This document shows, piece by piece, positions 1-7,858 of a stretch of 64,000 nt of DNA. Position 1 is the stretch's first letter. Every line of letters begins with the position of its first letter. This DNA comes from Candidatus Kryptonium thompsonii (GTDB taxonomy: Bacteria > Bacteroidota > Ignavibacteria > Kryptoniales > Kryptoniaceae). The notes under the pieces were generated by a model, which was not told the origin of the DNA, did no database searches, and saw only the letters and a program-made list of their open reading frames with translations. Position numbers and translations under genes: made by a program. The DNA is taken from the NCBI GenBank assembly GCA_001442925.1, contig LDXX01000005.1:186001-250000 (forward strand), given 5' to 3'.

Positions 1-148
1 ATGTCGCACCTGTCGCACCAACCGCCTTAAATAACGCCGGATTTCCAGACTCAAAACCACCATTTTTTAGAACATTGACATATTGACCGAATGCAAATGA
101 GATCACCAAGATTACAAACAATCCGAGATAAGAAATTTTACGCCACAT
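1..148 (-). CDS. Secreted protein, N-terminal fragment (gene runs off window)
   Basis: The first 49 codons of a leftward gene are present; the rest lies outside the window. The start ATG (146-148) follows a strong ribosome binding site, AAAGGAGG, in the leader. The protein opens with a typical signal peptide: MWRK, a hydrophobic core, and a likely cleavage after ...AFGQ. The first mature residues include NGGFESG, a motif seen at the N-terminus of many carbohydrate-binding-like (CBM4/9-type) and other secreted Bacteroidetes proteins. The gene lies directly downstream of a LacI-type repressor on the same strand, so a sugar-regulated exported protein is plausible, but the function cannot be decided from 49 residues. 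Confidence 0.7.
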   Translation of the reverse strand, partial: MWRKISYLGLFVILVISFAFGQYVNVLKNGGFESGNPALFKAVGATGAT

Positions 149-263
149 AACTTTAACCTCCTTTTGTTTGTGGATTTAAAAATTTCAATTCAAAAAGAAC
201 TTAAAGATCAAAGCATATAGTTTTGGTTAACCTTCACCTCCAACGCTATTTGTTTTTGAAAAC

Positions 264-1331
264 TTAAATTAAACTTTCATCTATCTTGCTATCGTCGAAA
301 ACATAGAAACCTTTTTTCTTGGCTCCGCAAGAATCCCTTACAACCAATTTAACTGGGAGGTAAACTCGATTGATCCCTGAATTTGGTTTCCTTATCATTT
401 CAACAAGATGCTTAACTGCAACAACACCGAGTTCCTCTTTATCAACCCTAACCGTCGTAAGCCGAGGTTCAACATGGATACAAGCTTCTATATCATCAAA
501 ACCGACCACAGCGACCTCATCGGGAACTTTTATGCCTTTCTCCTTTAAGAATCTCAAACACCCAATAGCCATAGCGTCATTTGCTGCGAAGATCGCCTCT
601 GGTTTTAACTTCGTGAAGAGTTTTTCGCATGCTCTATATCCATTTATCACCCTTGTATCAGGTTCTTCAACTACACACATATCCACAGCGCATTCCACGC
701 CAGCTTTCTCAAGCGCCTTTTTAAATCCCTCAAATCTTCCCCTTATACTTGGATGCTCAATATCACCACCGATAAAAGCAACTTTCCTATAGCCAAGCTT
801 TAAAAGATGATCAGTCGCCATCTCCCCACCACCAACATTATCAATCATCACAGCTGAAACTTTCTTACCAGAAAGGTCATAATCAACAAGGATATATGGA
901 AGTCCCAGTTCCTCAACATACTTAACATATTTTTGATTTATTTTCCCCGCAAAAATCACACCATCAACATTATTTTCAAGTAAAAATCTTGGAATGGCAC
1001 TTTTTGAAAACTGCGTAGGGACGGTCGTTAAAAGAACATAATAGTTATAAGCCCTGGATTCAAACTCAGTTCCAAGGAAAATTTTAGTGTAAAATGGTTC
1101 ACTCCTTGAGAAATGCTCCTCTGTTAAAATGAAACCTATATTCCCCGTCTTCCTTGAGGCAAGACTTCTGGCACTTCTCGCTGGATAATACCCAAGTTCT
1201 TCAATAGCTTGTAAAACTTTTTGCTTCGTTTCCTCACTCACATTCCCCTTATTATTGATGACAAGAGAAATTGTAGAGATCGACAACCCCGTCTTTTTCG
1301 CAACATCTTTAATCGTAACTCTTTTATTCAT
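264..1331 (-). CDS. LacI-family transcriptional repressor
   Basis: This is a 355-residue LacI/GalR regulator. The N-terminal helix-turn-helix starts at VTIKDVAKKTGLS and contains the hinge-like segment YYPARSARSLASRKTGNIGF at about residues 48-67. A periplasmic-binding-protein-like sugar-sensing domain follows, with typical VAFIGGD, AIFAANDAMAIG and VPDEVAVVGFDD stretches. The ATG at 1329-1331 was chosen because it places the DNA-binding domain at the very N-terminus; the frame is open for 21 more codons upstream. There is no good ribosome binding site. The start codon abuts a TAAAGCGTTTTA-type sequence that recurs 76 bases upstream, suggesting autorepression. The downstream secreted gene is a likely target. 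The effector sugar is unknown. Confidence 0.93.
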   Translation of the reverse strand: MNKRVTIKDVAKKTGLSISTISLVINNKGNVSEETKQKVLQAIEELGYYPARSARSLASRKTGNIGFILTEEHFSRSEPFYTKIFLGTEFESRAYNYYVLLTTVPTQFSKSAIPRFLLENNVDGVIFAGKINQKYVKYVEELGLPYILVDYDLSGKKVSAVMIDNVGGGEMATDHLLKLGYRKVAFIGGDIEHPSIRGRFEGFKKALEKAGVECAVDMCVVEEPDTRVINGYRACEKLFTKLKPEAIFAANDAMAIGCLRFLKEKGIKVPDEVAVVGFDDIEACIHVEPRLTTVRVDKEELGVVAVKHLVEMIRKPNSGINRVYLPVKLVVRDSCGAKKKGFYVFDDSKIDESLI

Positions 1332-1342
1332 AAAACGCTTTA
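1331..1342. promoter_or_regulatory. Putative LacI-family operator, proximal copy
   Basis: The plus strand reads TAAAACGCTTTA, the exact reverse complement of the 12-mer at 1407-1418. It is a near-palindrome with a central CG, the usual form of LacI/GalR operators. It overlaps the chosen start codon and the ribosome-binding region of the repressor gene, so bound repressor would block expression. Assignment is inferred from form and position. Confidence 0.55.
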
Positions 1343-1406
1343 AATAAATTTTTAAATTTCCCCGATAAAAATATAAAAAATGATTAAAAATCAAAGAACT
1401 ATTGAT

Positions 1407-1418
1407 TAAAGCGTTTTA
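1407..1418. promoter_or_regulatory. Putative LacI-family operator, distal copy
   Basis: TAAAGCGTTTTA is the same 12-mer as at 1331-1342 in the opposite orientation, with centres 76 bases apart (about seven helical turns). It lies upstream of the repressor gene in otherwise featureless AT-rich DNA, where its promoter must be. Two identical near-palindromes around a repressor start fit an autoregulatory pair, possibly with looping. Confidence 0.55.
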
Positions 1419-1630
1419 CTAGCTATAATATAATAAATAATTTTGCCTTTGTCAAGTCCCCAAAGGATTTATTACCATTGGAATGACTAAACTACCCCTC
1501 CCACACTTTAATTCCCCAAATACTAACTCAACACAAATAGCCTACCACTTTTAAGTTCCTTCCAAGCAAAGTTATAGACCCCACCCTGTAACACTCGGAA
1601 CACTGGCTTTGAAAAAATACTTTAAACTAA

Positions 1631-2764
1631 CTAAATCTTTATGAAAATTCTCTTTTTGTACAAAATCCACATCAAAAAATACATCAAAAGCACATGTGCG
1701 ATCGCATAAGCAAGTGAGCCATTCATCGGTCCAAGCCACGATGCGAAAAAGTTTTCATAAATATAATTTTTTACAGTTGTTGTACTACCATCGGACAAGC
1801 TTACCTTAAAATAAGTGCTTAATCTGCCAATTATACCTGATAAGACAAAAACTGTTATGGCGTTCATACCATAGACGACAAATGGATAGGTAAATTTTTT
1901 ATAGCCTCTCACATCAACAAAATAATAACAAAACCCAAGAACTATTAACGCAAATCCAGCGGTAAAAACAGCGTAAGAGCTTGTCCAAAGATTTTTATTT
2001 ATCGGCAACCACGAATTCCAAACCGCGCCAATAAATAAACCAAGATTTCCCATGATGAAAAGCCATAACGACTTTTCGATCTCACTTCGTTTGCTTCTCA
2101 ACCAATGCCCCGTTAAAACGCCAAAAAGCGTAGTTGAAATCGCCGGAATTGTGCTCACAATTCCCTCCGGATCCCATGTTTTAGTTACGCTCCACATATG
2201 CCCGCTTAAAATCAAACTATCAACATATGCAGCGAAATTTTTGCCCTTTTCATACAATCCCGCACCAATCCCCGGAACTGGAACAAATTCCATCAAGCCC
2301 CAATAGACGAAAAGCAAAACCACAGACCAAAACACTTGCCCCCTTAAACTCGATGTCAAAAAAATAACGGAAGCAAAAAAGTAGCATATCGCTATCCTTT
2401 GCAAAACCCCCATTATCCTTATGGTTGAAAGATCAAATGTTGGAAAACCATTCAGAAAAAGCCCAAGCGCAAACAAAATTAAACTCCGTCTGACTACTTT
2501 CCAAAACAATTTAACTTTTGAATAACCCAACTCAACTCTTCTTGAAAAAGAGAACACAATTGCAACCCCAACTATGAAAAGGAAAAAAGGAAAGATTAAA
2601 TCGGTGAAAGTCCAACCATGCCAATCAGCATGCCTTAGTTGGGAATAAACATAAGACCAACTCCCTGGGTTATTCACAAGTATCATCCCTGCAATTGTTG
2701 CCCCCCTGAAAACATCAAGAGATGTTAGCCTTCCTGAAATTCCCAAAGTTTTTTCTTCGCTCAT
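1631..2764 (-). CDS. NagX-like membrane acyltransferase (heparan-alpha-glucosaminide N-acetyltransferase family, COG4299/DUF5009)
   Basis: This is a 377-residue polytopic inner-membrane protein. The N-terminus carries the family signature: SLDVFRG, GMILVNNPGSW, and HADWHGWTFTDLIFPFFLFI with the conserved His. About ten hydrophobic segments follow. Bacterial members of COG4299 are thought to transfer acetyl groups to sugars across the membrane and often sit in glycan-use loci. This fits the LacI regulator downstream on the same strand and the secreted glycosidase upstream. The length matches the family. The substrate is unknown. Confidence 0.85.
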   Translation of the reverse strand: MSEEKTLGISGRLTSLDVFRGATIAGMILVNNPGSWSYVYSQLRHADWHGWTFTDLIFPFFLFIVGVAIVFSFSRRVELGYSKVKLFWKVVRRSLILFALGLFLNGFPTFDLSTIRIMGVLQRIAICYFFASVIFLTSSLRGQVFWSVVLLFVYWGLMEFVPVPGIGAGLYEKGKNFAAYVDSLILSGHMWSVTKTWDPEGIVSTIPAISTTLFGVLTGHWLRSKRSEIEKSLWLFIMGNLGLFIGAVWNSWLPINKNLWTSSYAVFTAGFALIVLGFCYYFVDVRGYKKFTYPFVVYGMNAITVFVLSGIIGRLSTYFKVSLSDGSTTTVKNYIYENFFASWLGPMNGSLAYAIAHVLLMYFLMWILYKKRIFIKI

Positions 2765-2794
2765 TTTTAGCTCATTTTAGTTTTGAAACGCTAT

Positions 2795-3703
2795 TTATTT
2801 GACAACTCGTGCTTTCACTTTGTTTCCCTTTTTTATCTCGGCTGTTGAATTAATAACTTTACACGAAGAAAAATGCTCATTTACCACATCAACTACCTCC
2901 AATTCTCCAATTTTTTCACCATCATCAAAAACAAAAAGCGTCATTCCAGCGACAATCCCATCTTCACTGCCAAGATTTACATAAACAATATTCTGTTTGC
3001 CAATTTGTAAAATTGTTCCTTCAACTAAGCTAACTTTCAACTCCGTGGTTCCCGAAATATCCATTGCCTCACTAAAACCAGAAATAATCTCAGGAAAATA
3101 TCTTTTTAACCTTAATGCAAACTCCATCCCAGCCTTTCTCATCGCCTCACCGATGATCGTTTTATTAAATTCATTGCTTCCAAACTTTAAAAAGTCGAGC
3201 GAATAAAACTCGGAATATCTGTCCGTAGGTTTCCCAAGCAAAGTTAAGCCAAGACCTCGCTCTTTAACCTCACCTAAGATACCAAAGATGACATTTCTTT
3301 CACCTGTCAGCGCATTGTAAATTTCAACTTCAATATCAACCTCCGCATTATACGACTCATAGCCCGCCATCAATGGAAATCCCGTCGTGAACCTGCTAAT
3401 TTTAAAAGTTAACACCTTCCCACTTATGATATGTTCAACGCCAAATTTTTTATTCAACTCAGAAAACAAAAAAGCATCTTTAAAATCCAATCCCTTCGCC
3501 ATACCAATGACAGAATCAATTGGTAAAACCTCCACCCCGTAAAATTTCAAAATAAAATCCCCCAAATACCTCGGCACTTCAATTTTCAAATTCCACTTCC
3601 CTTTGAAACCTGATAAATCATCAAACGGTATGATGGCAAATTTATATTGAGCCAACGAAAAATTTAAAAGCAGAACAAAACTAAAAATTTTTAACTTCAC
3701 CAT
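2795..3703 (-). CDS. Secreted CsgG/FlgT-like hypothetical protein
   Basis: This 302-residue protein has a signal peptide ending near FSLAQ at about residue 19. The mature start, YKFAIIPFDDLSG, resembles the opening strand of CsgG-type and TolB-N-like periplasmic domains. The C-terminal 80 residues (VNLGSEDGIVAGMTLFVF..., then IGELEVVDV) resemble the FlgT C-terminal beta domain found in many envelope proteins. It probably works in the periplasm or at the outer membrane. Its start overlaps the upstream 144-residue gene by 7 bases, so the two are co-translated in one unit with the phosphodiester glycosidase. The specific function is not known. Confidence 0.65.
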   Translation of the reverse strand: MVKLKIFSFVLLLNFSLAQYKFAIIPFDDLSGFKGKWNLKIEVPRYLGDFILKFYGVEVLPIDSVIGMAKGLDFKDAFLFSELNKKFGVEHIISGKVLTFKISRFTTGFPLMAGYESYNAEVDIEVEIYNALTGERNVIFGILGEVKERGLGLTLLGKPTDRYSEFYSLDFLKFGSNEFNKTIIGEAMRKAGMEFALRLKRYFPEIISGFSEAMDISGTTELKVSLVEGTILQIGKQNIVYVNLGSEDGIVAGMTLFVFDDGEKIGELEVVDVVNEHFSSCKVINSTAEIKKGNKVKARVVK

Positions 3704-4131
3704 GGCGATTTCGTTGAACCATCAATTTTCCAATTCTTCAACCAATAAAAATCATGGACAAGATTTATAAAATTTTCAAACCCTTCCATATCAGTTCCCA
3801 AAAACTTTTGGACAAAATTTCTCTTCTCATCCTCCGAACTAGCATCAATAACTCTCAAAATTAAATTTCTAATCTTTTCAACAGTTTCATTTATTTGTGC
3901 AACGATCCTCCCTTTGTAGATCTCTTCATCAATCTCTTGAAATTTTCTCCCGCTTTTCAAAAATGAAAATACACGCCATAAAAACTTCGAATGAAAAGCG
4001 ATTTCATCTATCAAATCCATCAAATTATTTTCAATCGCAATGGAGAGCAAAAATTCAAATCCATCTTTTTCCTTCAACTTCCCGCCCGAAAATTTATCGA
4101 CCAACTCAACTATTTCATTTGCCTTCATCAT
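3697..4131 (-). CDS. Small helical hypothetical protein
   Basis: This 144-residue, largely alpha-helical, charged protein has no signal peptide, membrane segment or cysteine. I do not recognise the family. It overlaps the genes on both sides: ATGATGA joins the glycosidase stop to its start, and 7 bases are shared with the next gene. That makes it a real, translationally coupled member of this three-gene unit. The two adjacent Met codons (4131 and 4128) leave the exact start open by one residue. The helix-rich sequence with an NLILRVIDASSEDEKRNF stretch gives no functional clue. Confidence 0.6.
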   Translation of the reverse strand: MMKANEIVELVDKFSGGKLKEKDGFEFLLSIAIENNLMDLIDEIAFHSKFLWRVFSFLKSGRKFQEIDEEIYKGRIVAQINETVEKIRNLILRVIDASSEDEKRNFVQKFLGTDMEGFENFINLVHDFYWLKNWKIDGSTKSPW

Positions 4132-6611
4132 TTTAAAACCACCATCTTAATTACATCGTGAAATTTTCCAGCCAAAAGAACACAAAAATAAACCCCAGAA
4201 GAAAGCCCAGACGAATCAAAATTAACCTCATAAATTCCAGGCTTGAGCTCCCCCTTAAAAATTCTTGTGGTTTCCCTTCCAAGAACATCGTAAATTTTCA
4301 ATTCAACTGGATGAGATACGGATTCTGGTATTGAAAATTTTATCTTCGTTTCAGAGTTAAATGGATTCGGATAGTTTTGAAAAAGTTTAAATCTCAACTT
4401 TTCAGCAATTGGTTCATCTTCAACCAAAGTAACTTTAACCGGATATGTCACGCTCAAATCATCTATAAAAATTTTACCTGAGTATTCAAGACCATCTGAA
4501 TAAGCACCAGTGAAATAAAAAGCAATTTTTAAAATTTTTATTGGATAACAGAAATAAGTTCCGCTTGCTGTTTGAATTGGATATTTTGTCGAAGCCCCAA
4601 TCCTTCGCCATTCATTAGCCCAATTTATAAGTCCACCCGTGAAGACAAATATCTCATCGTTATCATCCGCGACAAAATAATAAACTCTATAAGAACCGCC
4701 ATCACCATACGCATAAAGATAGATCGAATCAGGAACCCCATAAATTGGGATTTCAGAATTAACATAAATCCAATGCTGTTTTCCAGATACATGAATAAAT
4801 CTATACTCAATGCCCAGCGATTTTGATTCAGAAATAAAATTTGTGTCACTTAAAAAAATTTTACATTCGTCTATATTTTCGGTTGAAACTGTAAATTTCA
4901 TCTCATCAAATTTTTCAAGCAATCTCTCCCCCTTCCCAATTACAACCTGAACATCGGCCGTATCCGAAAGCTCGTCAAATTTTGAAACAACCTTTCCACT
5001 CCCCTCCATTTGCCCACGAAATAACCCAAGAACGTTCACAGTTCCAATATCACCGATGACTTTCCATTCAACATCACTTGCTGAGATTGTTCTGAAATTT
5101 CCCTCCAAATCAAAACCTTTAACAGAAAACTGAATTGTTCTACTCGTATCTGTCACCACATTCTTGGGCGATATCGAGATATTTTTCATACCGTAGACGA
5201 CAACAAAACACGAGTCCCTCAATCCATTAATATGGGTCACATAAACATAGCCACTATCATTTTTCCTGCCAGCGGTGAAAAGTCCCGACAAGCTTATCGT
5301 CCCAATCGACGAATCACAAGACCAAGAAATTTGATTTGAAGTAATTTGAATCGGGTTAAAATACTTATCATATCCAAAGACACTAAATTGAAATCGCTCT
5401 CCTCTAAAAATTTTTAATCTCTTCGGTTCAATTTCAATTCTACTTAAAGTATCCTGGGGAGCAGAGCTTACGATGATAATTGCATTTGAAACTGATCTTT
5501 CGCCAGTTGCATCTGAAGGTGAGTTAACGACTTTACCCCTGACAACCATCGTTGTTGAACCACCGCCATCAAGATTAACGCCATTCCAAACCCCAAGCGT
5601 CAGCATAAAATTTGCGAGCTCATCAAGTGTCATCCCGACGCTCGATGCCTGTCTTCCATCAACGGTGATAAAATAAATTTTTGTGCTATCCTTTGAAAAA
5701 CCAACGGCTGTCCTAGGATGTCTGCTATAAGTAAAGCTCGAACTCGCCCCTTCTTGCTGATATGTTTGCGCAACTACATTTTGCCCATCCCTTATTATCC
5801 TCGGAAGCCCACCGATCGCTTGAAAAACTTTCCCAACATTCGGTGTAAGACGCAAAACAATTTTAACCGTGTCCTTAATCTTTAAGTTATTCCTTAGAAA
5901 CTCCCCTGCCCTCCCATGCCCCGATAAAACTGCTTTACCAACGGGTATTTTCATGCTTCCAACCCAATTAACAATTGTATCAACAATGCAATAAAGCGTG
6001 TCGTTAACAATCCATTGATTTAACGGACTTATCAAAGCTTCACTCCCCCACTGATTTGTCGCGGTTGAATCCCCAAAATAACCATTGTAAAAAATTAACA
6101 TATCACTTCCGCGCGCCTCATTAATTCCATTTATCGCTATTAACGAATCCCCTACAATTAAACTTCCAAAAAAGCTAAAAATTTCAATAAACGGCTTTTT
6201 ATCAACCGCGATTCCAAAAACGGACCTCGGATACGGTTTTTTCAAAATTTCGCCATTTTCAATTTGCATATTTATGGGCTCGCCAGTTTGAGTATTATAA
6301 AAATCGCCGTTAACCGCACCCACAACAACATGACCAGAATAACTTTTCCTGTTTGCCATTGAACTTGTCTTTTCAAACGCCCTTAACTGCTCCCTCCCAT
6401 TTTTTGATGCCTTAACCGTTTCAAGAGTTATGAATGGATTTGTAATGTCAACCTCAAGAACATTTATTTTCCAAGGTATGCTTGGAAAAGTTATCGATAA
6501 ATGCTTTACACCTGGTCCAACATATCTTGAAGCAACTGTATCAGTTTGAGAGTAAACAGGCAAGCAAAAAGCAAGAAAAACAAGCAAAAGAAATGTTTTT
6601 AATAGGCGCAT
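4128..6611 (-). CDS. Secreted phosphodiester glycosidase (NAGPA domain) with Ig-like domains and type IX sorting tail
   Basis: From the ATG at 6609-6611 the protein is 827 residues, with a signal peptide MRLLKTFLLL...PVYSQ. A longer TTG-initiated reading exists, but it would put 24 residues before the signal peptide. The first third is a phosphodiester glycosidase (NAGPA, formerly DUF2233) domain with the diagnostic GAVNGDFY, FITVDGRQ and NLDGGGSTTMVV motifs. Two Big_2-like Ig modules follow (SRIEIEPKRLKIFRGE, then NISISPKNV), then a beta-rich region. The last 80 residues are a type IX secretion C-terminal domain: LFQNYPNPFNSETKIKFSIP, KIYDVLGRE, GVYFCVLLAG, ending MVVLK. It is therefore exported by the SprA system encoded at 19613 and either surface-attached or released. 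Members of the family cleave sugar phosphodiesters; the natural substrate is unknown. Confidence 0.88.
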   Translation of the reverse strand: MRLLKTFLLLVFLAFCLPVYSQTDTVASRYVGPGVKHLSITFPSIPWKINVLEVDITNPFITLETVKASKNGREQLRAFEKTSSMANRKSYSGHVVVGAVNGDFYNTQTGEPINMQIENGEILKKPYPRSVFGIAVDKKPFIEIFSFFGSLIVGDSLIAINGINEARGSDMLIFYNGYFGDSTATNQWGSEALISPLNQWIVNDTLYCIVDTIVNWVGSMKIPVGKAVLSGHGRAGEFLRNNLKIKDTVKIVLRLTPNVGKVFQAIGGLPRIIRDGQNVVAQTYQQEGASSSFTYSRHPRTAVGFSKDSTKIYFITVDGRQASSVGMTLDELANFMLTLGVWNGVNLDGGGSTTMVVRGKVVNSPSDATGERSVSNAIIIVSSAPQDTLSRIEIEPKRLKIFRGERFQFSVFGYDKYFNPIQITSNQISWSCDSSIGTISLSGLFTAGRKNDSGYVYVTHINGLRDSCFVVVYGMKNISISPKNVVTDTSRTIQFSVKGFDLEGNFRTISASDVEWKVIGDIGTVNVLGLFRGQMEGSGKVVSKFDELSDTADVQVVIGKGERLLEKFDEMKFTVSTENIDECKIFLSDTNFISESKSLGIEYRFIHVSGKQHWIYVNSEIPIYGVPDSIYLYAYGDGGSYRVYYFVADDNDEIFVFTGGLINWANEWRRIGASTKYPIQTASGTYFCYPIKILKIAFYFTGAYSDGLEYSGKIFIDDLSVTYPVKVTLVEDEPIAEKLRFKLFQNYPNPFNSETKIKFSIPESVSHPVELKIYDVLGRETTRIFKGELKPGIYEVNFDSSGLSSGVYFCVLLAGKFHDVIKMVVLK

Positions 6612-6700
6612 TTTTACGATAACTTGTTTTAAAGCACAATAAACTTTCAAAAGGAAATTACATCTTAAATTGAAAAAACGCAAGAATTAAGAAACGAAAA

Positions 6701-7765
6701 TTACTCGGGATATTCTTTGGCTTGTTCTTCACCTCTTAAAACTCTTAAAACCCCCAATGCGAGTGCTCTCATCTCATCTTCACCTGGAAAAACCAAAACT
6801 GGTGCTATAAATGAAACCCTCTCAGTTATCCAATCCACTAACATTTTCGAATTTGCAAGACCCCCTGTTAAGACAACGGCGTCAACCTTACCTTTCAAAA
6901 CCGTCGCCATCGCTCCAATTTCCTTTGCAATTTGATAAGCCATAGCTTCATAAACTTCCCTCGCATATTCATCCCCGTTCTGTATTCTTTTCTCAACCTC
7001 ATCTGCATTGTTCGTCCCAAGATATGCAACAAGTCCCCCTTTCCCCATAACCATTTTTCTAATCTCTTGTTCAGTATATTTCCCTGAAAAACATAAAGAT
7101 ATAAAAGGCTGAAGTGGAAGTCCACCCGTTCTTTCAGGTGAAAATGGTCCATCGCTACTTGCATCATTTGCATCAATTATCTTTCCACCTTTAACGGGAC
7201 AAACAGATATCCCACCACCAAGATGTGCAATGACGAAATTCGTTTCATCAAGTTTTTTACCTATCTTCTCGCTTGCAAGTCTTGCAACCGCATGGATGTT
7301 TAATGCATGTGATAAACTCCTTCTCTGGATCAAAGGATGCCCCGAGTATCTAGCAAGTGGTTCGAACTCATCAACCGAGACAGGATCAACTATAAACGCA
7401 TCAACTCCCCCCAACTTGGCAATTTCATAAGCAAGAGCGCAACCAAGATTTGATGGATGCTCGCCTTGAAAATTAGCCCTTGCGTCTTCAAGCATCTTGT
7501 CGTTTACACGATATGTTCCACCCTTAACTGGTCTCAAAAGCCCGCCAATCCCAACAACTGCTGAAAAATCGGAAGGTTTTAAATTTTTCTCTTCAAGAAA
7601 GTCAAGAATTATTTTTAATCTAAAATCAAACTGCTCCCACAAAGTTTTAAAATTTGAAAGTTCTTCAGGTGAATGTCTTAACACTTTTAGATCGATTTGT
7701 TTCTCATCTTCAAAAATCGCAACCTTTGTTGATGTTGAGCCTGGGTTAATCACAAGAATTTTCAT
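6701..7765 (-). CDS. buk: Butyrate kinase
   Basis: This is a 354-residue acetokinase-family enzyme, EC 2.7.2.7, converting butyryl phosphate plus ADP to butyrate plus ATP or the reverse. The first residues, MKILVINPGSTSTKVAIF, are the phosphate-binding signature. AHLGGGISVCPVKGGKIID, DGPFSPERTGGLPLQP and VDAVVLTGGLA are typical of butyrate or branched-chain-fatty-acid kinases rather than acetate kinase. The start at 7765 was chosen at this motif; upstream in-frame codons add an implausible 29-residue leader. No phosphotransbutyrylase gene is in the window. The partner of this enzyme and the direction of flux are therefore undetermined. It is divergent from the signalling kinase at 7859. Confidence 0.93.
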   Translation of the reverse strand: MKILVINPGSTSTKVAIFEDEKQIDLKVLRHSPEELSNFKTLWEQFDFRLKIILDFLEEKNLKPSDFSAVVGIGGLLRPVKGGTYRVNDKMLEDARANFQGEHPSNLGCALAYEIAKLGGVDAFIVDPVSVDEFEPLARYSGHPLIQRRSLSHALNIHAVARLASEKIGKKLDETNFVIAHLGGGISVCPVKGGKIIDANDASSDGPFSPERTGGLPLQPFISLCFSGKYTEQEIRKMVMGKGGLVAYLGTNNADEVEKRIQNGDEYAREVYEAMAYQIAKEIGAMATVLKGKVDAVVLTGGLANSKMLVDWITERVSFIAPVLVFPGEDEMRALALGVLRVLRGEEQAKEYPE

Positions 7766-7858
7766 CGTTTTAGAAAAGTTTGTTTTAAAAAGCGACAAGG
7801 TATTGACTAACTCAAAATTCATTGTTAATTTAACAAAGAAAAAATAATTCATCCAGTC

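Noticed and set aside
370-792. 140-codon plus-strand open frame opposite the LacI gene
   Set aside because: It is the antisense of a clear LacI-family coding sequence, has Ser/Pro/Thr-rich low-information content, and no ribosome binding site or family resemblance.
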